Assembly (NCBI GenBank): GCA_028276345.1 | Contig: JAPYWM010000003.1 | Coordinates: 1-26,851 of the forward strand | Length of the DNA: 26,851 bases | Reading direction: 5' to 3' | Source of the DNA: Sphingobacterium sp. | GTDB taxonomy: Bacteria; Bacteroidota; Bacteroidia; SpSt-205 | Shown: positions 14,967 through 23,495 of the stretch, in pieces | How positions within the stretch are numbered: the stretch's first letter is position 1 | Layout of the letters: each line of letters begins with the position of its first letter | Made by a program: the position numbers and the translations under genes | Notes under the pieces: generated by a model | Database searches by the model: none | What the model was told of the DNA's origin: nothing | Seen by the model: the letters and a program-made list of their open reading frames with translations, nothing else

Positions 14967-15442
14967 GTGAGGGCGCCGGCGATGGCAATGGCGATGGCGT
15001 CTGTAGCATGGTGGTTTTTGGGGAGGGGCGTCTCCGGTAGAAGGTAATGGGCGAGCCATGCGGCTACTTGGGCCTTGGTGGCAGAGCCCCGGCCAGTCAA
15101 AGCTTTTTTGATATCGGTGGGAGCGAGCATTTGGAGGCTTGGGGTGCCACTTTCCTGCAGCAGGGCCCAAGTAACCCCTTGTAAAGTGCCTAAGAGGAGA
15201 GCACTGCGGATGTTTTTGCCGGCAAAGGGCGTTTCGGCGAAGACGCCTGCCACGTCTGACCTTAGGTGGGTCGTGATCTGTTCTTTGAGCCAGAGGCGAT
15301 AGACTTCCAGGCGCTCCGCTACGGTACCAGCCGGTAAGTTGAGGACTTTCACGCTCTCCAGCGCCCATGGCCCTGAGGAGCTACCCGTAACTACCGCTAT
15401 GGCGGCTGTCTGAAGTCCTAAGTCGACTCCCACCCACCTCAT
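14918..15442 (-). CDS. ruvC: Crossover junction endodeoxyribonuclease RuvC
   Basis: A 174-residue resolvase of the RNase H fold that cuts Holliday junctions during recombination. The first acidic residue is in MRWVGVDLGLQTAA (Asp7), the second in FAETPFAGKNIRSALLLGTL (Glu), and the last pair in HHATDAIAIAIAG (His/Asp). PTDIKKALTGRGSATKAQVA matches the family's VKxAVTGxGxAxKxQV segment. The longest frame begins at 15463, but ATG at 15442 starts the strand exactly and forms an ATGA overlap with the stop of the upstream sensor gene, so translation is probably coupled. VDLG replaces the more usual IDPG. Confidence 0.9.
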   Translation of the reverse strand: MRWVGVDLGLQTAAIAVVTGSSSGPWALESVKVLNLPAGTVAERLEVYRLWLKEQITTHLRSDVAGVFAETPFAGKNIRSALLLGTLQGVTWALLQESGTPSLQMLAPTDIKKALTGRGSATKAQVAAWLAHYLLPETPLPKNHHATDAIAIAIAGALTQNSPITRTFTSRADR

Positions 15443-18400
15443 ACTGGAATCCGCACGCCCCACACCGTGACGTCATCGACCTGTTCCTCTGCGTCGCCTT
15501 TCCATTCGCGCCAGATTTGATTGAGGATAGCGCGGCGCTTGGGCATGGAAGGCTCTAAGTAGGTCTCCACGATAAACTCCTTGAACCGCTTGGTGCCGAA
15601 GCGTTTGCCGTCGGGGCCGCCGGGCTGGTCTACCAGCCCATCCGTAAAGAGATAGAAGCAGTCGCCTGGCTCCAGCTGCACTTCATGCTGGGTGAAGAAG
15701 CGCTCTTCCTCAAGCTGCTCGCCGCCGATAGGTTTTTTGTCGGGTTTGATTTCGCGCAGGTCGGGGCCTTTGAGGCAGTAGTAGAGGGGGAGGTTAGCGC
15801 CGGCATAGACGAGCCGATGGGTCGCGGGGAAGTAAGAGACCAAGGCTATGTCCATCCCATCGCGGGAAGGGGTTCCCTCTTCCAGGTCTTGCTTGAGGGC
15901 CTGGCGCACCTCGATATGCAGGTCATGCAGGATTTGCGCAGGCTCCCACACCCGGCGCTTATTGATAATCTGGTCGAGAAAGATACTCCCGATAAGGCTC
16001 ATGAAAGCACCCGGCACACCATGCCCTGTCCCATCCGCTACGACAATGAAATAGCGGTCCTCGTACGGGGCAAACCAGTAAAAGTCCCCGCCTACGCCAT
16101 TGCGCTCTTTGGAGCGCCAGATGATGAAGTAGTTGTCTTTACCGAGGTAGGTATTGAGGAGGCTTTCTGGGGGAACGATATTGCGTTGGATGCGCCGGGC
16201 GTAACGGATGCTTTCCTGGATGTTTTGGATGGCCTCTTCGAGCTCCTGGGTGCGCTGGGCGAGCTCGCGATTGGCTTGCTCTAATTTTTGGGCATAGGCA
16301 TGAGCCTGTTCTTCGATCACGGAGGCGGCGGAGGCGGCGACGGCGCGCAGGAAGTTGACCTCATCGAGGCGCCACTCTCGCTTGGCATGGCGCTGCTCTA
16401 TGCTGATGAGGCCTACGCTGCGATTCCCCACGCGGATCAGGGCATCCATCACGCTCATGATGTGGTTGGGCTTGAAGAGCGGGAGGGCCAGCTCTCGGGT
16501 ACGCAAGTCAGAGAGCGCATCCGTAACAGCAATCACCTGTTCCAGTTCGAGGCTCTGGAAGTAGAGGGGATAGAGGCTGCGGTTGACGACACTGCCCGCC
16601 TCGTGGAAGTGCGGTTCTTTTTCGGCGACGGCTACACAGCGGGCGAGATCGGGCTCCTCAAAGAGCCACAAGGACACCCGATGGGCTTTGAGTGTCTGGA
16701 GGGTAACTTCGGCGATCACCTGGAAAGCTTTTTCAATATTGCCTTCGCGCAGAGCGGGGTGCGAAGCCAGAAGAGAAAGGGCATTTTGCTGTTCTTTGAG
16801 GCGAAACTCCTGCTCTTTTTGCTCCGTGATGTCGACGAGGATGTTGATGGTTTTGAGGAGTTTTTGGGTGCGGGGGTCGATGACGGGGGTGCTGGCGAGA
16901 ATCGCCCAAAAGGTTTGCCCGAGGGCGCCTTTGAGTTCTACTTCGGATTTCCAGACCTGGCCCTGGCGGATGGTGCGCCAGTGGCCCTGAATGAGGGAGA
17001 GCGGCTGCCGGTCGGAAAAGAGCACCCCATAATGCTTGCCTTGCAGGTCCTGGGGGGTGTAGCTTAGGCTTTCCAGGAAACTCGGGGAGAGGTAGGTGAG
17101 GGTACCGTCGCTATCTGTTTCAAAGAGCCAGGCGGCATTATTGAGGGCTTCCAGCTGAGCGGAGAGCTGCATTTGCGAGGAGCGGAAACCCTCGTTGCTG
17201 CGGCGCAGCTCCTCCGTACTGGCCCGCAGCATCTGCTCCTGTTCATAGGCAAGCTGGAGGGCTTTCTGGATTTCCTGCTCCTGCTGCTTTTGGAGGGTAA
17301 TGTCAAAGCCGACCAGGATAAACTTGTAGAGTTCGCCTTCTGCGAGGTGGGCGGGGGTAATGGTTTGCTGGACCCAGAGGGGTTCGCCAAAGGCGGTCTG
17401 GTACTGGACGACCTCTTGCCAGATTTCGCCCTGCGATAGCTTAGTGAAAATGCGGTCCAGGACAGCAGGGTCGTCGGCTTTTCGGAGTTCCCGGTAAGAG
17501 TGGCCTAAGAGGTCCGATGCTTTGTAGCCAAAGAGCCGCTGAAAGGATTCGTTGATGTAGATGATGGTGCCGTCGGGGCGAAGTTCAGCTACGAGGGCGG
17601 CGGCGTTAAGCGCTTGAATCTGTCCGCGTAGCTCTGCCTGCGTGCGACGCATCTCTTCGGCGGAAGCTTCCAGCTCCTCGATGTTTTGTCGCAGCTCTTC
17701 CACGAGAGATTGGTTTTCCTCCAGGGACACGAGGAGTTGCTTTTCTACGAGGCGGCGGTGCCCCTGCTGAAAGAGAAGCGCCGCCACTTTGGAGAGGATA
17801 AAGAAAAACTCCTTGTCTTGGAGGGGTTGGTTGGCTGGGGCTTCTATGAGGAAGGCGCCGACGAGGGTTTCGTCCATGAGGAGAGGGAAGGCGTAGAGGG
17901 CGGTCTGGGTAGCGGTAGCGATGGGGGCGAGGGGGGTTTCTGGTGCCGGGAGCGGCCCGAGGGGCTGTTCTGAACTGAGTTTTTCTCGGAGCCAGTTTGC
18001 TGCGTCTGCTGGGAGGTCTAAGGTATTGCTGTGCGTGAGCAGGGTGGGGTCGTACCTTTCTAAGCAGTGCAATCCTTGCCCTTCCTCGTCAAAGACCCAG
18101 AAACTATATCGGGCTTCGGGGGCGATGGTAGCGGCTACCTCGCTGATAGCGGATAGGCCTTCTATGACTTCGCCACTTTGGAGGGCGGGGTTGCGGAGGA
18201 GCGCAGCGAGACTTTCCCGCTGCCGCATGAGCCGCTCCAGCTCCACCTTGTGAGTCTGCTGGAGGCGGGAGAGTTTCAGATGCAGGGTCTCTATCTCCTG
18301 CTGTAAGCGCTGGATGGTGCGCTCAGCTTGATTGAGCTGGCGCTCTAAGGCTTCTTTTTGGGTGCGTAGGTGCTCTACGGGTGCCACTGCTATCACCAGG

Positions 18401-19638
18401 CGCGGCTTTTCACCTCGCCGCAGCCGATACGGCAGAAAGTACACCACATAATCGCCCTTTTGGCCGGAAAAGATCTCCTGACGAGCTAAGCCCCCCTCCT
18501 GTAAGGCATCCCAGGCTATCCGAATGGGAAAGTCCTGCACGCGCTGCCACCCTTCCGCCCGTGCAATCGCCGCAAACTGGTCATTCTGAAAGAGAAATGC
18601 CCCTTCTGCATCCGCCTGCGCTAAGGGAAACGCATTTTGGAGGGCGCCCAGCTCCAGGCGCAGCTTTTCTATCTGCTCGCGCAGGTCAGCTTCCGTCTTT
18701 TGAAAGGTTTCGACAGTGTCCTGCAAACTGGCTTGGAGCTTAGCATTGTGGGCTTCCAGGCTTTCTAAGGTTTCTCGGATGGTTTTGAGTTTTTGCCAAG
18801 ATTCGCCCAGGAGGGTGGACCATTCCGTGTCTTCGGTGTCGGAGGCTTGGTAGTTAGGCCAGGCCTCTACGAGGGAGGAGAGGCCCTGCCATCGGCGAAG
18901 TAGGTGGTTGTAGGCTTCGGATAGGGGTTGGAGGGAGCCGGGTAGAGGAGGCATTTTTTCGCCTTTGGTGATGGCGCTGAGTCCCCGGCGAAGGGCTTCT
19001 TCTTCGGCCCGGCCTACTCGGGAGACGATGATGGCGAGGAGGAGGAACCATAGGAGCATGGCTATTCCCATGCCTATCAGCCACAGGCGTCGCTCTGCGC
19101 GATAACGCGCCGCTTCCTCTTTCTGGACCTCTTCGATGCGTGTCCGGGCCTTCCGAAAGGCTGTCTCTATATCGGACGTGGCCTTAGGCGCCTGGGAGAA
19201 GTAGCTTTCAATCACGCTTTGGAGAATGGCTTTGTCGGTGGGGTTTTTAGATAGGAGCTGCATTGCGCTCCTTAAGTTTCTATCCCACTCCAAAAGGGAC
19301 CTTGCCAGCTCGCGGATATGAGCGGGCGTCAGGATGCCCTTGGCGTGCGGCTCTACGTCTTTTGTGAGGCGCTGTTGGATATTCACGTGGGGATAGAGGG
19401 TCGGGGGGAGGGTGCGCTCCAGGAGTCTGGAAAAGAGCTCCGCCTCGAAACGAAGCTGTAAACGCCATATATCGACTTCGGTTTCATTAAGGGCTGTTTG
19501 GAGAGCGGCTATCCGGGGCTGAAATTCCTGGTAGTCCTTTTCCAGCCGGTAAAGGCCTACCCCACCCAAAAGAACTATGAGGGCTATCCCGAGAAGGCCT
19601 ATTAGCGCCCAGCGCCGCACGCGCCGAATCCCTACCAT
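15439..19638 (-). CDS. Membrane PAS/GAF sensor with SpoIIE-type PP2C phosphatase output
   Basis: A 1399-residue signalling protein. It has TM1 (about 11-29), a helical periplasmic region (30-185), TM2 (about 186-206), coiled coils, and a PAS-like region (about 335-420). GAF 1 (about 475-625), PAS (about 680-785, with DGTIIYINESFQRLFGY), PAS (about 830-940) and GAF 2 (about 950-1110) follow. A coiled coil with SIRYARRIQRNIVPP leads to SpoIIE phosphatase (about 1150-1399). Phosphatase motifs are complete: GGDFYW (1183-1188), ADGTGHGVPGAFM (1201-1213), RDGMDIAL (1259-1266), AGANLPLYY, KKPIGG, FTDGLVDQ (1331-1338) and QVDDVTVW (1386-1393). It likely turns envelope and cytosolic signals into dephosphorylation of a Ser/Thr-phosphorylated partner, not visible here. 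The ATG follows a TAACTTAG box by 4 nt. Confidence 0.92.
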   Translation of the reverse strand: MVGIRRVRRWALIGLLGIALIVLLGGVGLYRLEKDYQEFQPRIAALQTALNETEVDIWRLQLRFEAELFSRLLERTLPPTLYPHVNIQQRLTKDVEPHAKGILTPAHIRELARSLLEWDRNLRSAMQLLSKNPTDKAILQSVIESYFSQAPKATSDIETAFRKARTRIEEVQKEEAARYRAERRLWLIGMGIAMLLWFLLLAIIVSRVGRAEEEALRRGLSAITKGEKMPPLPGSLQPLSEAYNHLLRRWQGLSSLVEAWPNYQASDTEDTEWSTLLGESWQKLKTIRETLESLEAHNAKLQASLQDTVETFQKTEADLREQIEKLRLELGALQNAFPLAQADAEGAFLFQNDQFAAIARAEGWQRVQDFPIRIAWDALQEGGLARQEIFSGQKGDYVVYFLPYRLRRGEKPRLVIAVAPVEHLRTQKEALERQLNQAERTIQRLQQEIETLHLKLSRLQQTHKVELERLMRQRESLAALLRNPALQSGEVIEGLSAISEVAATIAPEARYSFWVFDEEGQGLHCLERYDPTLLTHSNTLDLPADAANWLREKLSSEQPLGPLPAPETPLAPIATATQTALYAFPLLMDETLVGAFLIEAPANQPLQDKEFFFILSKVAALLFQQGHRRLVEKQLLVSLEENQSLVEELRQNIEELEASAEEMRRTQAELRGQIQALNAAALVAELRPDGTIIYINESFQRLFGYKASDLLGHSYRELRKADDPAVLDRIFTKLSQGEIWQEVVQYQTAFGEPLWVQQTITPAHLAEGELYKFILVGFDITLQKQQEQEIQKALQLAYEQEQMLRASTEELRRSNEGFRSSQMQLSAQLEALNNAAWLFETDSDGTLTYLSPSFLESLSYTPQDLQGKHYGVLFSDRQPLSLIQGHWRTIRQGQVWKSEVELKGALGQTFWAILASTPVIDPRTQKLLKTINILVDITEQKEQEFRLKEQQNALSLLASHPALREGNIEKAFQVIAEVTLQTLKAHRVSLWLFEEPDLARCVAVAEKEPHFHEAGSVVNRSLYPLYFQSLELEQVIAVTDALSDLRTRELALPLFKPNHIMSVMDALIRVGNRSVGLISIEQRHAKREWRLDEVNFLRAVAASAASVIEEQAHAYAQKLEQANRELAQRTQELEEAIQNIQESIRYARRIQRNIVPPESLLNTYLGKDNYFIIWRSKERNGVGGDFYWFAPYEDRYFIVVADGTGHGVPGAFMSLIGSIFLDQIINKRRVWEPAQILHDLHIEVRQALKQDLEEGTPSRDGMDIALVSYFPATHRLVYAGANLPLYYCLKGPDLREIKPDKKPIGGEQLEEERFFTQHEVQLEPGDCFYLFTDGLVDQPGGPDGKRFGTKRFKEFIVETYLEPSMPKRRAILNQIWREWKGDAEEQVDDVTVWGVRIPV

Positions 19639-19642
19639 GCCA

Positions 19643-19650
19643 CTAAGTTA
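19643..19650 (-). promoter_or_regulatory. -7-like element for the PAS/GAF sensor
   Basis: The minus strand reads TAACTTAG, one mismatch from TAnnTTTG, 4 nt before the ATG at 19638. Because it lies just past the stop of the upstream same-strand gene (19658), it may give the sensor and ruvC their own transcript. Confidence 0.45.
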
Positions 19651-19657
19651 GGCATTT

Positions 19658-22600
19658 TCACGGGAGGGGCGCCTGAAAACCCAGTAAAAACTGCATCTTC
19701 CCTACTTGCCCGTCCTCGATGGGCCAGAATAGACTCCCCTCCACCGGTAGCCCCATCAGCCGGAATTTCAACCCGGTCCCCACACTTAGCAGAAACGGGC
19801 TGCGCAAGGTCTGCACAGAAATCACCAGGGGTGGCTTGTAGATGAATTCAGCATCGATGGGGTTTTTCTGAGAGAAGGGATTGCCGGTGCTCCAGACTGT
19901 GCCGGCGTAAAGGGCGATTTTCCATTCCAGGTTGTAGATAGGGCGGGTGGGCAGGATGGCAGGAGGGTTTACGGCCAGAAGGGGCACACGCAGCGCTACG
20001 TTTCCCATAAGCAGGTTTCGGCCACGTCGGGCATGGTACGGGTAGCCCGGTAGGGTGACGAAGGTATTGAGGTAGTAGCCTCCCACTGGTCCTAAGAGGG
20101 GGAGCTGCGAGCGGTTTAGCACCTCGTAGTTGACCCAGTCGGGAATGCCTCCCAGGAGAAAGTAGCGGGGGTTTGTGGGGCTTCCCAGGGCAGCCTGCGC
20201 AGATAGGTCGCCCACCAGCCAGGGAAGGAGCGGCTGGTGCCAGCTTCCCGCCGCCTGGATCACGCCAAAGCCGTTTTCGGCGCCGCGTCGGTACAGTTCA
20301 GCCTCCACTTTCAGGCTGCGCCCCCACCATAAGAACCCCTCCCGATAGCGGTAGTGCTGATAATGCGTCCCTACTCGCCCGCCTATCCAGAGCGCTTCGC
20401 CATTAGCGGGGGTTTGGTCCCGGAGGATCAGCACATAGCGCCGGCTATGCAGAAGAAGACCAGCTGCTGTCAGTTCCCACCTTCCCTGCGGTTCGAGGAT
20501 AAGCTTCACGCCGCTTTCGCCCGCCCAGCTAAGGAGCCGTAGGCCCTGCCCATAGCGCGTGGCAGAAAAGTAGTGCATTTGCCGATGGGCTTGCAGGTAA
20601 GGCTGCCACCATCCCACTCGCCGCCGAAGCCCCAGCCATAGGTCGGAGCTTCGTAGGTCTACATACGGCCGCCAGGCACCCCACACAGAATACCGCCTCG
20701 AAAAAGTCTCTGCCCCCGTATGAATATGCAGGCCCAATCTCATGAGGGGATGAAGCACCGGCACCACCCGGATCCCCTGCCAGAGCCCCTGGGGCCGCAT
20801 CCGCCCGGCGCTTTGTACCTGGAGCGAGTCTGGATAAAAGTACTTCCCCCGCTGGAGGGGTGCCACGATCTGTCGGCGATTCCGGCGGCGTGGCCGCTCA
20901 TACTCCTCGTCAAAGTAGTAAAACGCGCCACGAGCTTTGCGAGGCGTATCTTGAAGCGTGGTGTCTACAGTAGGCTTGAGCGGGGGGGGCTGACTATACC
21001 GGCTAAGCCGCTGCAAGCGCAGTTGGATCCCCTCCGCCGCCATCGCGTCCGGATAGCTTGTCCCAGCCTGCAAAAGCACCGCCCACGATACGCTCCCTAC
21101 GGCTTTTCGGTCGCTACTATGGTAGTATAGGTAATAGGCTTTATCCCTGCTCCGGCCAATCCACTGGATAAATCCGGGTATTCCCCATGCGCTGGGATAC
21201 AGGGTATCAGGCGTTACGATCCACGGATGCCACCATCCGCTTAAGTTCTGCGCGGAGATAATCGTGTCTCCGCGTTTGAGCCAGCCGCCCCCCCAGTCAT
21301 GCAGCGCTTCACGATAGGCCCATACGCCAGCCCCCTCTGCCCAACCGTAGGGTTGCCAAACTGCCGCGTACCCACCCCGCCCTAAGCTATCTGCTTGCCA
21401 GAAGTAGGAAAACGTTCGGCCCAGCCAGAAAACATCCTTCTTATCGCCGGGGCTCTGCGTAAGCGCTCGCAGACGCTCCCGCCGTATATCGTACGTGTAC
21501 ACCTGGGCGGCTGCATCCTCCCACCCCACTAAGAGTATCGTCTCTTCATCCTGCCAAGAGAGGCTTTGTATGCCTTTCAGGGAGAGCGTGTGCCGCTTAG
21601 CTCCCGTTTCACCGGCGGGATTCCAGACCCATAACACCGCACTGCTGGGGGTATAACTTATCCAGGCTATCTGTCCCTGCGGCGAATAGCCCAGTGGGAG
21701 CCCTATCTCATAAAACCCGTAATATTCCCCGCTCCCTATCCATGGGAAGCCCCCCGGTAGACGAGTCCAGCCCCTCTCGGTAGAAAAATACCAGTATTCC
21801 ACCCGGTTGGCCTTCTTCTCCCACGCTGCCACTGCCAGCTCACCTTTTGAGGAGACTGTTGCCGAAATGATCTCTAACTTGCCCATATTCAGCGAGTCAT
21901 CCTTTGCCGGGGACAGGGCCTCTCGCTGGAAGGTGCCTAAAAATTCCAGCCACTTTTCGGTCATTTCCTCCTCAGTGATATTCAGAGTCAGAGACAAGGC
22001 CTCTGAAACTTGCCGCGTGAGCTGAACCATGTAAAGTAGGTCTATCAGCTTTTTCTGGCCGTAAGTGCGATACAGCCAGTACCAGATAGCCTTGTAGAGG
22101 GAGCGGTAAGTGGGGGAGGGTGCGGCTTCCCGTTGCCAGAGGCGTTTCAGATGCTGAGGATGTTCTATGGAGAGGCGAGCTCGGTCAGCAGTTGTCCATC
22201 CTTCTCCCCAGAAGAATGCAAATCCCCATAAAAACCAGTCCGGTAGGTAGAGGAGGGTGCGATTTTGAAATCGCACGCCCCTGCCGTAATAAAACTGTGT
22301 GAGAAAGAGGACGGCTACCTCACTGCGCACCTGCCCTACAAAGGCTGGCTTATCTGTAAGGCGAGCTATCTCGGCGAGGTTTGGGGGCGCGCTCAATGCG
22401 CTGGAAACTTTCCAGCGTGGTGTATGACCATAGCTATACAGGGTCGGGTGCAGGCGAAGGGCGACTTGCCCCTCCGGTTGATAATCAAAAAGGTGCACGA
22501 GCTCCTCATAGGCATCCCGTGCATAAAGTATAGCCTCTTTAGCTAATCCTTCTTGGCCGGCCGTGTAGTAAACTACTATTGGCCCACTCTCTAAGACGTA

Positions 22601-22714
22601 CCAAGGACCGGCGGCCCCCCCTTCATATCTCGGCGAGGAGAGCATCCCCTGCCCCCAGAGTAACCCTGTCCAGCTCACTACCAGCAGGCTTATGCCCCAT
22701 GCGCTTGCCACCAC
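19658..22714 (-). CDS. Large envelope protein: degenerate peptidase-MA-like domain, propeller-like middle, outer-membrane barrel-like end
   Basis: About 1018 residues from the proposed GTG start; the frame is open to 22822. The N-terminus (VVASAWGISLLVVSWTGLLW) is an export signal. At about 40-260 the layout is that of peptidase-MA-like gluzincins (IVVYYTAGQEGLAKEAILYA, then YLPDWFLWGFAFFWGEGW, like 'lPxWlxEGlAeyxxG'), but the HExxH site is missing: the equivalent helix reads RSEVAVLFLTQFYYG. The middle (about 275-560) has repeated beta-strand units with SPQGQIAWISY and WQDEETILLVGW, like a TolB/WD propeller. The end (about 640-1018) is rich in aromatic strands and resembles Omp85/surface-antigen barrels (YYLNTFVTLPGYPYHARRGR, FLLSVGTGLKFRLMGLPVEG). 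Probably an outer-membrane protein; function unknown. Starts upstream of 22738 would overlap the divergent gene. Confidence 0.7.
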   Translation of the reverse strand: MVASAWGISLLVVSWTGLLWGQGMLSSPRYEGGAAGPWYVLESGPIVVYYTAGQEGLAKEAILYARDAYEELVHLFDYQPEGQVALRLHPTLYSYGHTPRWKVSSALSAPPNLAEIARLTDKPAFVGQVRSEVAVLFLTQFYYGRGVRFQNRTLLYLPDWFLWGFAFFWGEGWTTADRARLSIEHPQHLKRLWQREAAPSPTYRSLYKAIWYWLYRTYGQKKLIDLLYMVQLTRQVSEALSLTLNITEEEMTEKWLEFLGTFQREALSPAKDDSLNMGKLEIISATVSSKGELAVAAWEKKANRVEYWYFSTERGWTRLPGGFPWIGSGEYYGFYEIGLPLGYSPQGQIAWISYTPSSAVLWVWNPAGETGAKRHTLSLKGIQSLSWQDEETILLVGWEDAAAQVYTYDIRRERLRALTQSPGDKKDVFWLGRTFSYFWQADSLGRGGYAAVWQPYGWAEGAGVWAYREALHDWGGGWLKRGDTIISAQNLSGWWHPWIVTPDTLYPSAWGIPGFIQWIGRSRDKAYYLYYHSSDRKAVGSVSWAVLLQAGTSYPDAMAAEGIQLRLQRLSRYSQPPPLKPTVDTTLQDTPRKARGAFYYFDEEYERPRRRNRRQIVAPLQRGKYFYPDSLQVQSAGRMRPQGLWQGIRVVPVLHPLMRLGLHIHTGAETFSRRYSVWGAWRPYVDLRSSDLWLGLRRRVGWWQPYLQAHRQMHYFSATRYGQGLRLLSWAGESGVKLILEPQGRWELTAAGLLLHSRRYVLILRDQTPANGEALWIGGRVGTHYQHYRYREGFLWWGRSLKVEAELYRRGAENGFGVIQAAGSWHQPLLPWLVGDLSAQAALGSPTNPRYFLLGGIPDWVNYEVLNRSQLPLLGPVGGYYLNTFVTLPGYPYHARRGRNLLMGNVALRVPLLAVNPPAILPTRPIYNLEWKIALYAGTVWSTGNPFSQKNPIDAEFIYKPPLVISVQTLRSPFLLSVGTGLKFRLMGLPVEGSLFWPIEDGQVGKMQFLLGFQAPLP

Positions 22715-22715
22715 C

Positions 22716-22733
22716 CAAAATAAACGAATTTTG
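22716..22733. promoter_or_regulatory. Overlapping divergent promoter boxes
   Basis: On the plus strand GAATTTTG (22726-22733) sits 4 nt before the ATG at 22738. On the minus strand TTATTTTG (22723-22716) sits 1 nt before the GTG at 22714 or 4 nt before the GTG at 22711. Both are imperfect TAnnTTTG matches. The two starts are only 23 nt apart, so both promoters would share the same bases. Confidence 0.4.
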
Positions 22734-22737
22734 CGCC

Positions 22738-23472
22738 ATGCGAACTTCCCTCGCCATTCTGGCGCTCGGCTCTCTTCTCTGGTGCCAGAAGAAGCAAAAA
22801 GAAACAAACGCTCCCATGCCACAGGCAGCCAAGGTAGACTCCACCGCTATCAAAATATACCAGCAAGCGGTGCAGTATAATGACCCACTCATCAAAATTT
22901 ATGCGCTGCATCACCGCATAGCTACTGAAGGGGCTTCCTTTGGTCTTTTGGATAGTCTGGCACAGGCGTACTTTGAGGCGGGTTTTTACCGGCAAGCTAT
23001 TATGGTGGTAGATGAGATTCTCCCTCAGCAGCCTCGAAATGCCACGCTCGCCGAAATCAAAGCGCTGAGTTATTACTACCTCCAGGACTTCAAAAAAGCC
23101 ATAGAGGCCTACGAAAAGCTGTATGAGATTACGAATGAGCCTCTCCACCTCTATCAGATTGTCACGTTGCAGTTCAACCTTCAGCGTTATGGGGAATGCC
23201 AGGCTAATATCGATCGGCTTTTGAATCTTCCGGAGTCGGCGCAGGCGCGGGTGCGCATCACCACACCCGATGGCCAAACCCAAGAAATCCCCCTGCGCGC
23301 CGCCGCCTATAATGTGCGGGGCGTCATCTACCGCCTCCAGAAAGACTACCCAAAAGCCAAAGAAGCCTTCGAAAAAGCCCTTCAAGTCGCTCCAGAGTTT
23401 CTCTTAGCTAAGGGAAATCTGGAAGATATGCAAAAAGAACTTTCTGCACAGCCGGCCGGTAAGAAGAATTAG
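22738..23472 (+). CDS. TPR lipoprotein
   Basis: A 244-residue protein beginning with a lipoprotein signal (MRTSLAILALGSLLWC, Cys16). At least three TPR-like helical pairs follow: LLDSLAQAYFEAGFYRQAI, ALSYYYLQDFKKAIEAYEKL and NVRGVIYRLQKDYPKAKEAF. TPR proteins bind other proteins or hold complexes together; no partner is indicated. The longer frame from 22579 is rejected because the lipobox starts naturally at 22738, next to a -7-like box. The stop codon lies in the loop of a perfect hairpin (23457-23483). Confidence 0.85.
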   Translation: MRTSLAILALGSLLWCQKKQKETNAPMPQAAKVDSTAIKIYQQAVQYNDPLIKIYALHHRIATEGASFGLLDSLAQAYFEAGFYRQAIMVVDEILPQQPRNATLAEIKALSYYYLQDFKKAIEAYEKLYEITNEPLHLYQIVTLQFNLQRYGECQANIDRLLNLPESAQARVRITTPDGQTQEIPLRAAAYNVRGVIYRLQKDYPKAKEAFEKALQVAPEFLLAKGNLEDMQKELSAQPAGKKN

Positions 23473-23483
23473 TCTTCTTACCG
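23457..23483 (+). terminator. Perfect 11-bp stem-loop spanning the TPR lipoprotein stop codon
   Basis: CGGTAAGAAGA (23457-23467) pairs without mismatch with TCTTCTTACCG (23473-23483) across loop ATTAG, which contains the stop codon TAG. A run of five T (23491-23495) lies 7 nt further on and touches the ATG at 23496. The offset T run makes this a weak terminator, an attenuator, or an mRNA-stabilising structure between the two genes. Confidence 0.55.
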
Positions 23484-23495
23484 CCCATCGTTTTT

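Noticed and set aside
15685..17067. Long plus-strand open frames (199 and 259 residues) opposite the PAS/GAF sensor
   Set aside because: They are antisense readings of a GC-rich gene with clear domains on the minus strand, and their sequences show no recognisable domain or start signal.
22715..22822. N-terminal extension of the barrel protein to 22822
   Set aside because: It would cover the start and signal peptide of the divergent lipoprotein, and the export signal begins at the GTG near 22714.
22690..23385. Minus-strand frame of 231 residues across the TPR lipoprotein
   Set aside because: It mirrors the codons of a convincing plus-strand lipoprotein with TPR repeats and has no signal or domain of its own.
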